Shown: positions 18,494-26,216 of the stretch, in pieces
Position numbering within the stretch: the stretch's first letter is position 1
Layout: each line of letters starts with the position of its first letter
Notes under the pieces: model-generated
The model's database searches: none
Seen by the model: the letters and a program-made list of their open reading frames with translations, nothing else
Told to the model about the DNA's origin: nothing
Assembly (NCBI RefSeq): GCF_003586445.1
Contig: NZ_CP030028.1
Location: 4,230,501 to 4,294,500, forward strand
Direction: 5' to 3'
Length of the DNA: 64,000 nucleotides
Source of the DNA: Bacillus sp. Y1
Lineage (GTDB): Bacteria; Bacillota; Bacilli; Bacillales; Cytobacillaceae
Position numbers and translations under genes: made by a program

Positions 18494-18994
18494 ATGGCTG
18501 AAGAGAAGAAGATGAGTCTATCAGAAGAAACAGCACGTAAATGGCTACACGAGCGAGGCGTGGAAGTTCAAGACATTGCTGACCTTGTCTATTTTCTACA
18601 GGAAAAGTACCATCCTGATTTACAGATGAAAGACTGCATTGAAAATGTGGAGCGAGTGCTTTCTAAAAGAGAAGTTCAAAATGCCATTTTAACCGGAATT
18701 CAGTTAGACATTATGGCTGAAAAAAAATTGATGGAAGAGCCGTTGCAATCCATTATTGAGGTGGATGAAGGACTTTATGGAGTTGACGAGGTTCTTGCTT
18801 TCTCCATCGTCAATGTGTACGGTTCCATCGGTTTTACGAACTACGGGTATATTGATAAATTAAAACCTGGGATACTAAAAGACCTCAATGACAAGTCTTC
18901 AGGAAAATGCCACACCTTCTTAGATGACATTGTTGGCGCCGTTGCCGCTGCTGCTTCTAGCCGGTTAGCGCATCGTGCTCAGAATACGGAATAA
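18494..18994 (+). CDS. yutG: YutG, phosphatidylglycerophosphatase A-related protein
   Basis: A 166-residue soluble protein of the PgpA-related family: GVEVQDIADLVYFLQEKYHP near the N-terminus and VLAFSIVNVYGSIGFTNYGYIDKLKPGIL followed by FLDDIVGAVAAAASSRLAHR. It lacks the membrane helices of true PgpA, so catalytic activity on phosphatidylglycerophosphate is uncertain. The ATG at 18494 is chosen for the AAAAGGTGAAG site; the GTG three codons earlier lies inside that site. Confidence 0.85.
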   Translation: MAEEKKMSLSEETARKWLHERGVEVQDIADLVYFLQEKYHPDLQMKDCIENVERVLSKREVQNAILTGIQLDIMAEKKLMEEPLQSIIEVDEGLYGVDEVLAFSIVNVYGSIGFTNYGYIDKLKPGILKDLNDKSSGKCHTFLDDIVGAVAAAASSRLAHRAQNTE

Positions 18995-18997
18995 TAA

Positions 18998-19033
18998 AAG
19001 AAAGGGATGAACACGAGTGTTCATCCCTTTCCT
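18998..19033. terminator. Bidirectional terminator between yutG and yutF
   Basis: GAAAGGGATGAACAC and GTGTTCATCCCTTTC arms with a two-base centre form a long perfect stem between convergent genes. Confidence 0.88.
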
Positions 19034-19037
19034 TCAC

Positions 19038-19802
19038 TTATACTTCCCACTGATCCAACGAGTCAAGAACATAGGTTGGCTTCTTTTCGTAACCTTGTAA
19101 CAGCTCCTTCGTCGTGACGCCTGTGTGAACTAATAATGTGTCTAGACCTGCGTTCATTCCAGCCAAAATATCCGTGTCATAATAGTCTCCTACCATGATG
19201 GTGTCTTCTTTTCTTGTTCCTAGTACCTCAAGCGCTTGCTCCATAATGATGGCCTCTGGCTTTCCAATAAAAATTGGTTTTGTTGCGGTTGAGACAGCGA
19301 TCACTGAAGTGAGTGATCCATTTCCAGGCAACAATCCACGCTCTGTTGGAATCGCAATATCTGCGTTCGTTGAAATAAATGTTGCCCCCCATCGAACCGC
19401 TAAACAAGCAGTGGCAAGCTTTTCATATGTAATGTCACGGTCAATTCCACATACCACAAAGTCAACATCTGTCTCAGCTTGCTGAAATCCTTTCTCAGCT
19501 AATGCAGTTTTAAGTCCCTCTTCGCCAATACAATACACGACTGCGTCTTGTTTTTGCGTAGCGATATAGTTTGCTGTTGCCATGCTAGTTGTAAATACTT
19601 GGTCATCGGTCGTTGGAATGCCGAAATCACGTAGTTTTGTTGCTACCTGGCTAGGTGTTCTTGAGGAATTGTTGGTTACAAATAAATACGGTATCTTTTG
19701 CTCCTTTAACTGCTTCACGAAATCTGCTGCTTCTTGAATTAATTCAGTTCCTCTATACATCGTTCCGTCTAGGTCGATTAGGTATCCTTTATACTTTTTC
19801 AT
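19038..19802 (-). CDS. yutF: NagD/HAD-IIA family sugar phosphatase
   Basis: A 254-residue HAD phosphatase. Motif I is DLDGT with nucleophile D10 and acid D12, motif II lies in FVTNNSSRTP, motif III is around IGKPEA, and motif IV is GDYYDTDILAGMNAG. The large cap between motifs II and III makes it subclass IIA like NagD. The substrate is probably a phosphorylated sugar or metabolite; which one cannot be read. It is a single gene with a terminator after it. Confidence 0.9.
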   Translation of the reverse strand: MKKYKGYLIDLDGTMYRGTELIQEAADFVKQLKEQKIPYLFVTNNSSRTPSQVATKLRDFGIPTTDDQVFTTSMATANYIATQKQDAVVYCIGEEGLKTALAEKGFQQAETDVDFVVCGIDRDITYEKLATACLAVRWGATFISTNADIAIPTERGLLPGNGSLTSVIAVSTATKPIFIGKPEAIIMEQALEVLGTRKEDTIMVGDYYDTDILAGMNAGLDTLLVHTGVTTKELLQGYEKKPTYVLDSLDQWEV

Positions 19803-19950
19803 TTTTTTAGCTCCTGATTATTTTTTTATGTGGTTTTCGATAAAGCGGGTGGATTTCTTGCAATTTTCTTAAGCTATTGCAGGTTTTGCTATGAGAATTA
19901 GCTTAAATTTACGAATTCTATCAGAACCTAGCTACAAGTTGGAAGATTTT

Positions 19951-20150
19951 TTTGCGATCCTCAGATTTTACTTGCTATTCTTAAGTTTTATTTGCGATTC
20001 TTGGAATTTACTTGCGATCCCCAAATTTTATTTGCGATTCTCAGAATTTATTTGCGATCCCCAAATTTTATTTGCGATTCTCAGAATTTATTTGCGATCC
20101 TCAAATTTTATTTGCGATTCTCAAAATTCACTTGCGAAACTCAAAATTTA
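19951..20150. repeat. Tandem array of ten 20-bp units
   Basis: Ten consecutive units of exactly 20 bases, consensus YTTGCGATYCTCARAWTTTA, without spacers. Units containing GATCC and GATTC alternate over most of the array, giving a 40-base higher-order period. Decayed versions continue for about 20-60 bases on either side. It fills most of the 454-base gap between yutF and yutE. Long frames on the plus strand through it arise from the periodicity and are not credible genes. Confidence 0.9.
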
Positions 20151-20228
20151 TTTTGCTATCCCTTTTAGGACCCCATTCAAATACCACAATCCTCCCTAAT
20201 TATTCTGCACAAAACAGAGGGAAAACAC

Positions 20229-20255
20229 AAAAAAGCCTCAACAGCAGAGGCTTTG
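20229..20255 (-). terminator. Terminator after yutE
   Basis: AAAGCCTC and GAGGCTTT arms around AACAGCA, with TTTTTTG following on the minus strand. Confidence 0.8.
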
Positions 20256-20256
20256 C

Positions 20257-20694
20257 TTAGTTTTTAAATGCGGTGACTGGACCGAGTTCGTTCGTTAAGT
20301 ACTGTCTTACAGCATCAGAAACAAGCTTAATCGATGGAAGGATCCGTGAAAAAGTATTCTTCACATCTTCATGATCAATCCTTGTATAATCCTGAACGAG
20401 TGTTTTGCGATATTGAACCATCACTTTCAAGTCCAGGCTCATATTAGGTGAAATGACCAACTCATCCTCAAGTATATCGATAATATCCTCATAGCTACCA
20501 GGGTCACGCATGATAAATCCGTCTATCATCGCGTTGCCAACATCAAGGATAGATTCAATCATCATGTGTGTAAGGCGCTCAAGTGCAGCCTGTTCAAGAG
20601 CCGTACTCCACTCATTCTTTCCTTCAAACTGCTGTATTTGCTTTTCTAAATAAATTAATCTTTCCTCAATTAATTCTCTATCAACAAAGTACAC
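20257..20694 (-). CDS. yutE: YutE, HepT-like (DUF86) protein
   Basis: A 145-residue helical protein of the HepT/DUF86 family (LERLTHMMIESILDVGNAMID, then a RKTLVQDY helix). True HepT toxins are RNases with an R-x4-H-x-Y motif; here the position reads R-K-T-L-V-Q-D-Y, with glutamine in place of histidine. No MNT-type nucleotidyltransferase partner lies nearby. A housekeeping derivative without toxin activity is more likely (inference). The start is the GTG at 20694 with AAAGGAG nine bases upstream. Confidence 0.82.
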   Translation of the reverse strand: MYFVDRELIEERLIYLEKQIQQFEGKNEWSTALEQAALERLTHMMIESILDVGNAMIDGFIMRDPGSYEDIIDILEDELVISPNMSLDLKVMVQYRKTLVQDYTRIDHEDVKNTFSRILPSIKLVSDAVRQYLTNELGPVTAFKN

Positions 20695-20730
20695 GTATCG
20701 TAGCTCCTTTCCTAATAGCACAATTTTTGT

Positions 20731-22032
20731 TTATACAGATGCTAGTCCATGAGTTAACGAAGCTGGCCTAGCAAATAAGTATCCTTGTGCTAAATCAACA
20801 CGATTTCTGAATAAGACAGAGGCTTCCTCTTCACTTTCAATTCCTTCAGCAACAACGAGGGATCCGGCCTCACGGGCAACAAGAAGAAGTCCCTTAAGCA
20901 TAGATTCTTTCACTGAGTTTTTGTCAATATCCTGAATGACGGAACGGTCAATTTTTATAATATCAGGCATAATTTCACTAATAGTGTTTAATGACGCATA
21001 ACCTGCACCCGTATCATCCACCGCAATACGGAATCCGAAATTTCTTAGAAGGTTGATATTATAAATAAAATATTCCATACCATCGATGGAATCTCTCTCT
21101 GTAATTTCAATCGTAATTTGAGTCGGCGAGATATTTTTATATTTCCCCATCAGTTTCTTTAGGTCACGAATGAACTTTTGATTTCCCACCGTAATCGGCG
21201 TAAAGTTAATGAAAATATCGTGTGGACATCCTGTATCATTAATTTGTTGCAGTGCTTTTTCTAGAACAATTAATTCTAAGTCATATAACATTCCTGTTTG
21301 GCGTGCAACCGAAAATAGATGTAATGGGTTTTCATATTCCGTTCCCTTTGGTCCTCTTGTTAGCATTTCCCAGGCACGGATTTCCTTCGTGGCTACATCA
21401 AAGATCGGTTGGGCGAGAAGCAAAATATTCTTTTGCGCGACAATTCTGCTCAGACTATAAAGAAGCTCATTGAACTCCGTTTGCACTCGCTTTTCTGCCA
21501 TTGCCAACGCTTGCTGCCCAGCCTTTAAGATCGCTTCCTGAATGGAGTATTGCTTCTTTTCAACAAACATATAGCCTGATTCAAACTGAATGTATAAGCT
21601 TGGAAATTGGTCACATACCCTTTTTTCTGTTTCCCGTAAAACCTTCTTCATCACCTGATCGATTTCAGAAATACAGTGCTGTTCATGATCTACCTTAATA
21701 AATAAAGTGACTCCATCACTGTTGTAATCGTGCAACAAAAGCAGATCATCATCCTCAATTTGCTCTTGAATAACCTGTTGAAAATTCATCTTTAACTTTT
21801 TAATAAAATCTATATATTGCTTCTCACTTAACTGCTCATAAATGTCTTTTATATTAGATATGTTAAACACAATAACAGCCACTTCATGGCCTTGATTGAA
21901 GGATTTTTGTACCCCTTGAATAATCGGGTCTCTTATGACGAATTGTGGAGGATACATTCGAATGGACCTTAGAGGCCAGACTACCTTTCTCCACTGTAAT
22001 AAGTTATTTAATGACTTCGTGGTCCATGCCAT
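20731..22032 (-). CDS. EAL-domain protein with degenerate GGDEF-like N-terminal domain
   Basis: 433 residues. The N-terminal half (about 35-180) has GGDEF-like features (QFVIRDPIIQG, HDYNSDGVTLFIKV), but the GGDEF signature is replaced by SDGV, so it should not make c-di-GMP. The C-terminal EAL domain (about 195-430) keeps the main catalytic positions: WEML in place of EAL, INFTP, EITE, VDDTGAGYASL, KIDRS, AEGIES and AQGYLF. It is therefore probably a c-di-GMP phosphodiesterase or receptor at the membrane or in the cytosol; no membrane segment is seen. AGAGGAATGAGACGA precedes the ATG. Confidence 0.85.
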   Translation of the reverse strand: MAWTTKSLNNLLQWRKVVWPLRSIRMYPPQFVIRDPIIQGVQKSFNQGHEVAVIVFNISNIKDIYEQLSEKQYIDFIKKLKMNFQQVIQEQIEDDDLLLLHDYNSDGVTLFIKVDHEQHCISEIDQVMKKVLRETEKRVCDQFPSLYIQFESGYMFVEKKQYSIQEAILKAGQQALAMAEKRVQTEFNELLYSLSRIVAQKNILLLAQPIFDVATKEIRAWEMLTRGPKGTEYENPLHLFSVARQTGMLYDLELIVLEKALQQINDTGCPHDIFINFTPITVGNQKFIRDLKKLMGKYKNISPTQITIEITERDSIDGMEYFIYNINLLRNFGFRIAVDDTGAGYASLNTISEIMPDIIKIDRSVIQDIDKNSVKESMLKGLLLVAREAGSLVVAEGIESEEEASVLFRNRVDLAQGYLFARPASLTHGLASV

Positions 22033-22209
22033 TTCGTCTCATTCCTCTCAGAAGTTCGCGGTGAAAACTATTTCCATTGTAACATAAATTAGGAAAAGCT
22101 AGAGGCTTTTCCTATTCTATATTTCTCTTCAGAACAAGCATCTAGTATGGGCTTGTTTGTTCTGTTAAGATGATAGTAGACGTTACATTGAGACATAGGG
22201 GTGACTAGG

Positions 22210-22476
22210 ATGGGAGATCGTTTTTTTCTATATGATGAATTAGTGAATACAAAAACACGTTTTATAAGCTTTATGGGTGAAAACACTCGATTTGACTTAG
22301 CCATTATTCAATCAGATAGATATTATGGCAAACATATTGTTCTTGATATTCAAGGTAGTCGATTTGCGATCATTGGTCCAGATGATTTAAAAGAAGAAGG
22401 ATATTTAGAGTATGCTTTTCAGCTTTCTGAGGAAGATGCGGAAGAATTACGTTCCTTTTTAATGGAATTAACGTAA
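22210..22476 (+). CDS. DUF3055 family protein
   Basis: An 88-residue protein, MGDRFFLYDELVNTK at the start, then FISFMGENTRFDLAIIQSDRYYGK, FAIIGPDDLKEEGYLEYAF and a C-terminal acidic helix. I recognise this pattern as the DUF3055 family of Bacillales; function unknown. The ATG at 22210 is preferred because TAGGGGTGACTAGG gives a ribosome site at proper distance; the in-frame GTG three codons earlier is inside it. Confidence 0.75.
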   Translation: MGDRFFLYDELVNTKTRFISFMGENTRFDLAIIQSDRYYGKHIVLDIQGSRFAIIGPDDLKEEGYLEYAFQLSEEDAEELRSFLMELT

Positions 22477-22530
22477 TTTTTGAATTCTTTCCTTTACCTC
22501 TCACATACTAATGAGAGAGGGGGAAAGACC

Positions 22531-22830
22531 ATGAGTGATGAGAAGTATACAGATTTTTCAAATGTAGAGGTTGGGAGAAGTTATATTCCTCCTCAACAAA
22601 CACCAGAAGGTCCATATGGCTCTCCTTATAAGGCAGACGAGCCTCTACAAGGCAAACAGGAACTTGCAGGGGTAACGGAACAGCGTTCTTATAGTGCATT
22701 CAATTACGAAAATAAAACGCTCCATGAGGGGCTCCCTAGACAAATGGACGGAGCACATCCAACACATGATGATCCAACAAGGGATACTCAGGCTCCTTAT
22801 AAGAATAATCCATTCATGGACGAAAAATGA
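22531..22830 (+). CDS. Small hydrophilic protein, possibly cytosolic or spore-related
   Basis: A 99-residue protein without hydrophobic segments, rich in P, Y, N, D and E: MSDEKYTDFSNVEVGRSYIPP, then QRSYSAFNYENKTLHEGLPRQ and GAHPTHDDPTRDTQAPYKNNPF. I do not recognise a characterised family; similar short proteins are present in other Bacillaceae as far as I recall. GAGAGGGGGAAAGACC precedes the ATG. Its stop codon lies inside the hairpin shared with yutD. Low complexity suggests an unstructured protein. Confidence 0.7.
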   Translation: MSDEKYTDFSNVEVGRSYIPPQQTPEGPYGSPYKADEPLQGKQELAGVTEQRSYSAFNYENKTLHEGLPRQMDGAHPTHDDPTRDTQAPYKNNPFMDEK

Positions 22831-22856
22831 CGTGTATCCGCTACACGTCATTTTTT
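22823..22856. terminator. Bidirectional terminator holding the stop codons of both convergent genes
   Basis: AAAAATGACGTGTA and TACACGTCATTTTT with loop TCCGC. The TGA of the upstream gene and the TAG of yutD both lie in the stem. Confidence 0.88.
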
Positions 22857-23140
22857 ATCGTATTGGTATTTTTTACACGCTTAGCTACAAAGTAGGGACA
22901 CCCAAAGTTACAGTATTCATACAGATATTCTGTTAATGTACTGATTTTCGTGTCAAATGTTGCTTTATGATTACTATCCTCAAAGAACCCTCGTAGACGG
23001 AGTTGACCGTAACCCCAATCACCCACGATATAGTCATACTTCGTTAATATATCGCTGTAACGAGCCTTAAAGGCCTCTTCATTGAATCCATTTGTTCGTT
23101 CTTCTACAACTTCGTAACATATATTCCCGATACAGATCAT
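22841..23140 (-). CDS. yutD: YutD family protein (DUF1027)
   Basis: A 99-residue protein closely matching YutD: GFNEEAFKARYSDILTKYDYIVGDWGYGQLRLRGFFED and KISTLTEYLYEYCNFGCPYFVAKR. The family is conserved in Firmicutes and uncharacterised; a transcription-related role has been proposed from structure only. GTGAGGTGGAC precedes the ATG. Confidence 0.9.
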   Translation of the reverse strand: MICIGNICYEVVEERTNGFNEEAFKARYSDILTKYDYIVGDWGYGQLRLRGFFEDSNHKATFDTKISTLTEYLYEYCNFGCPYFVAKRVKNTNTIKNDV

Positions 23141-23249
23141 TTGTCCACCTCACTAACTCATCTATTTTAAATTATAACTGATTCTCCATGAATTACTAAG
23201 AGGAAAAAAGAATTATCGTGGTCATTCTATAAAAGAGGGGGTGTAAATC

Positions 23250-23909
23250 TTGAAAAACTCAATGATAATCCTTGGAATTTGTGCAATGACAACACTTACT
23301 GCTTGTCAAAATAATCTTGGGCGTGATGATGTTCAGAACGAACGAAGCAATGCACTAAGCGTTAATGACCCAACTGGGGATATATACAATCGAGATAAGA
23401 ATAGCTCTGAAGATTTTGGCTATGTAAGACATAAAAAGGACGAAATGGCTCGTACACAGTCCCAAAATCACTATGCTGCCATTGATCGTGAAAAGGTGGC
23501 CGATATCATCGGTGAGTATTGCACAGATGTTCCTAATGTAGACGATATCTCCACATTAGTAACAGATGAGGAAGTTCTCATAGTGTACCATACCGATTCT
23601 AGTGATCGTAATTTAACAGCTGACCAAGTAAAGCGTATGGCTATGTCCGTTATACCGAGATGGTACCATGTATATGTTAGTGATAATGAAGCACTTCGTC
23701 CAAATGTAGAGAATTTTGCCAACCTCGGTCCGAATAGTGCAAATACGGAAACTGGAATCAACCAGCTCATTAAGCAAATGCTAGCTTCTCCTCAAGGAAA
23801 AAGCATGAGCACAGGTGAAAATGCGAATGGTGAAGCCCAGGGAGAGCTTAATGAAGAAATGGACAAAGATGATATAAGCCAACAGATGAAGGCGAAAATG
23901 AACCAATAA
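23250..23909 (+). CDS. yutC: YhcN/YlaJ family sporulation lipoprotein YutC
   Basis: A 219-residue lipoprotein. The signal peptide ends in the lipobox LTAC with C19 as the lipidated residue. A YhcN/YlaJ-type domain follows (ADIIGEYCTDVPNVDDISTLVTDEEVLIVYHTDSS to VIPRWYHVYVSDN), and an acidic low-complexity tail. Relatives are spore-associated lipoproteins. The start is the TTG at 23250, with GAGGGGGTG upstream. Confidence 0.83.
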   Translation: MKNSMIILGICAMTTLTACQNNLGRDDVQNERSNALSVNDPTGDIYNRDKNSSEDFGYVRHKKDEMARTQSQNHYAAIDREKVADIIGEYCTDVPNVDDISTLVTDEEVLIVYHTDSSDRNLTADQVKRMAMSVIPRWYHVYVSDNEALRPNVENFANLGPNSANTETGINQLIKQMLASPQGKSMSTGENANGEAQGELNEEMDKDDISQQMKAKMNQ

Positions 23910-23910
23910 G

Positions 23911-23946
23911 AAAAAGAGGCTTACGAACTTCGTAATGCCTCTTTTC
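23911..23946. terminator. Bidirectional terminator between yutC and lipA
   Basis: AAAAGAGGCTTACGAA and TTCGTAATGCCTCTTTT form a long stem between convergent stop codons. Confidence 0.87.
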
Positions 23947-23951
23947 TCATA

Positions 23952-24869
23952 TTATGCTTCCTTCGCTTCTTTTTCACCTAATAATTGCTTGTGTTTAGCT
24001 GCTGCATTTACCTGCTCATCTGCATGGTAAGAGGAACGTACAAGCGGACCAGCTTCACAGTGGCTAAAGCCTTTGCTAAGGGCAATTTCCTTTAGTTCAG
24101 CAAATTCTTCAGGGCGGTAGTATTTTTCAACTGGCAGATGCTTTTTAGACGGCTGCAGATACTGCCCAATTGTTAAAATATCAACGTTATTTGCTCGTAA
24201 ATCATCCATTGCTTCAAGTAGGTCTTCCTTTGTTTCACCTAGACCAATCATAATGGAAGACTTTGTAGGAATATCCGGTTGCATTTCCTTTGCTCTTCTT
24301 AAGAACTCAAGTGAACGGTCGTATTTTGCACGTGCTCTCACACGATCCGATAAGCGTTTCACCGTTTCAATATTATGATTCAAGATGTCAGGGCGCGCAT
24401 CCATTAGCATACGAAGATTCTCTTCTACTCCACCCATATCAGACGGAAGTACTTCAATACTTGTGAAAGGGCTCTTTCTGCGAATGGCACGAACGGTTTC
24501 AGCAAATACTGCTGCGCCACCGTCTTTTAAGTCATCACGCGCTACAGCTGTAACAACCACATGCTTTAGGTTCATTAACACAACAGAATCAGCCACACGT
24601 TCTGGTTCTTGAAGGTCGAGTTCTGTCGGAAGACCAGTTTTAACCGCACAGAAACGACAAGCACGAGTACAAATATCACCTAGGATCATAAATGTAGCAG
24701 TACGTCTAACAGCCCAACATTCATGAATATTAGGGCATTTTGCTTCTTCACAAACGGTATGAAGCTTTTTTTCTCTCATCATTTTTTTCAAGCCTGTATA
24801 ATTTTCGTTCGTGTTTAATTTAATTTTCAACCACTCGGGTTTACGTAAATGTTCTTGGTTTTTGCTCAA
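23952..24869 (-). CDS. lipA: Lipoyl synthase (radical SAM)
   Basis: A 305-residue enzyme inserting two sulfurs into octanoyl groups on GcvH or E2 proteins. The auxiliary 4Fe-4S cluster ligands are C40, C45 and C51 ([12 protein letters not shown]), the radical-SAM ligands C67, C71 and C74 (CTRACRFC), and the C-terminal RSSYHADE supplies the conserved serine. The start is the TTG at 24869. In this window gcvH is a likely substrate gene and suf the cluster source. Single-gene unit. Confidence 0.96.
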   Translation of the reverse strand: MSKNQEHLRKPEWLKIKLNTNENYTGLKKMMREKKLHTVCEEAKCPNIHECWAVRRTATFMILGDICTRACRFCAVKTGLPTELDLQEPERVADSVVLMNLKHVVVTAVARDDLKDGGAAVFAETVRAIRRKSPFTSIEVLPSDMGGVEENLRMLMDARPDILNHNIETVKRLSDRVRARAKYDRSLEFLRRAKEMQPDIPTKSSIMIGLGETKEDLLEAMDDLRANNVDILTIGQYLQPSKKHLPVEKYYRPEEFAELKEIALSKGFSHCEAGPLVRSSYHADEQVNAAAKHKQLLGEKEAKEA

Positions 24870-25063
24870 CTTCCCACACCATCCTTATATGATAAGTGTT
24901 TTTTTCACACTATGTAGCTATTTCAGACTACTCCTGAATCACTTTAACATAATGAAGATTATACGACAAGCAAGAGACTTACTATTACCAGTAATTGATA
25001 TATATTGTTTTAAATGTTTTAAGACAAACTAAAGCATGTTAATTCTTTTGAAGGAGGATCATC

Positions 25064-26065
25064 GTGCGGAAACTGCTAAAAGGAATCTTTATTTTTCTTG
25101 TTATGATGCTATTATTACCTTCTGATCGATATGCACACGCTGAAACCGATCAACAGACCATTTATGCAAAGCGACTCGAGCTATATAAAGAAGTTGAAGC
25201 AGCTACCAATATTCCTTGGTACTATATGGCCGCTGTTGACCAATATGAAAGAAGTCTTAGGCAGTCTCGACGTGATTTGCCGAAAGCAGAGGGTCTTACT
25301 GGCATTTACTACAAACCAGAGGAATGGGTTGGCCCGCTGAACCCAAATCTTGAAGATGAGAATCCGATGTCCATTAAGTACTTTAATGGTTTTGGAGTCG
25401 ATGGGAACGGGGATGGCAAGGCAAGTTTGAAAGATGACGAAGATGTTCTATTTGCTTTTGCAAACTTCATCCTATCTTACGGGACGGACCATGATAATAT
25501 AAAGATTGGTCTTTGGGATTATTATAAACGAGATAAAACAGTAGGGATTATTATCGGAAAGTCCGAAATTTATAAAAAATATGGTCGACTGGATCTTGAT
25601 AGTCACGCCTTTCCAGTACCTCTTAGATCCGATTATAGCTATCGAAACACATGGGGAGACGCTCGTGGCTGGGGTGGACGACGCATGCATGAAGGAACAG
25701 ATATTTTTGCCCATTATGGTGTTCCTGTTCGCGCAACCTCATATGGTATTGTTGAGATGAAAGGCTGGAACCGTTTTGGCGGCTGGCGAATCGGGATACG
25801 TGATATTAACAATAACTATCATTATTTTGCCCATTTAAGCGGCTTTAGTAAGGACTTAAAGGTAGGACAAATCGTTGAACCTGGAATGGTCATTGGCGGT
25901 GTCGGAAGTTCTGGTTATGGACCTCCTGGTACGTCAGGTAAATTCCCACCACATCTTCATTATGGAATGTATCGTGATAATGGATATACAGAATGGAGCT
26001 ATGATCCGTTTCCGCATTTAAAACTTTGGGAACGTCAAGAACGTGCAAGTAAAAGAAAAAAATAA
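25064..26065 (+). CDS. lytH: LytH-type M23 L-Ala-D-Glu endopeptidase of sporulation
   Basis: A 333-residue exported protein. Signal peptide (MRKLLKGIFIFLVMMLLLPSDRYAHA), an N-terminal helical domain, a GNGDGKASLKDDED segment that resembles a calcium loop, and a C-terminal M23 domain with zinc ligands in MHEGTDIFA and PPHLHYG. It matches YunA/LytH of B. subtilis, a late mother-cell enzyme trimming cortex peptidoglycan side chains to single L-alanine. The start is the GTG after AAGGAGGATCATC. No convincing sigma-K promoter was seen in the 194-base gap upstream. Confidence 0.9.
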   Translation: MRKLLKGIFIFLVMMLLLPSDRYAHAETDQQTIYAKRLELYKEVEAATNIPWYYMAAVDQYERSLRQSRRDLPKAEGLTGIYYKPEEWVGPLNPNLEDENPMSIKYFNGFGVDGNGDGKASLKDDEDVLFAFANFILSYGTDHDNIKIGLWDYYKRDKTVGIIIGKSEIYKKYGRLDLDSHAFPVPLRSDYSYRNTWGDARGWGGRRMHEGTDIFAHYGVPVRATSYGIVEMKGWNRFGGWRIGIRDINNNYHYFAHLSGFSKDLKVGQIVEPGMVIGGVGSSGYGPPGTSGKFPPHLHYGMYRDNGYTEWSYDPFPHLKLWERQERASKRKK

Positions 26066-26098
26066 AGGACTAACGGATTTAAATCCGCTAGTCCTTCT
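26066..26098. terminator. Bidirectional terminator between lytH and the symporter genes
   Basis: AAGGACTA-CGGATTT and AAATCCG-TAGTCCTT arms with a T-rich flank on the plus strand. Confidence 0.82.
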
Positions 26099-26108
26099 TT
26101 TATATATT

Positions 26109-26216
26109 TTAATTTGCCTTTTTCGTTTTGGAAACTGCATTAGCAATACTAGCTGCTAATCCACCCCATAGAATGACCATACCCAAAACCATCATAACAA
26201 TCGCACTGGTTGACAT
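26109..26216 (-). CDS. MetS-type small subunit of an NSS-family transporter
   Basis: A 35-residue single-membrane-span peptide: MSTSAIVMMVLGMVILWGG, then LAASIANAVSKTKKAN. This is the pattern of the MetS small subunits that accompany MetP-type sodium:neurotransmitter symporters for methionine and alanine. Its ATG overlaps the stop of the large-subunit gene by one base (TAATG), and GCAAGGGGG inside the upstream gene gives the ribosome site, so the two are co-translated. Too short to be seen by usual gene-length cut-offs. Confidence 0.85.
   Translation of the reverse strand: MSTSAIVMMVLGMVILWGGLAASIANAVSKTKKAN

Noticed and set aside
19951..20150. CRISPR-like array
   Set aside because: Units are contiguous without unique spacers and no cas gene is present in the window.
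19891..20260. Long plus-strand frames through the tandem array, apparently encoding phenylalanine/isoleucine-rich proteins
   Set aside because: They exist because 60 bases of repeat equal 20 codons without a stop. There is no ribosome site, the same repeat is open in more than one frame, and composition is that of the DNA repeat.
22091..22112. Hairpin AGGAAAAGC/GCTTTTCCT between the EAL gene and the DUF3055 gene as a terminator
   Set aside because: Neither strand has a T tract after the stem and no gene ends there; possibly incidental.
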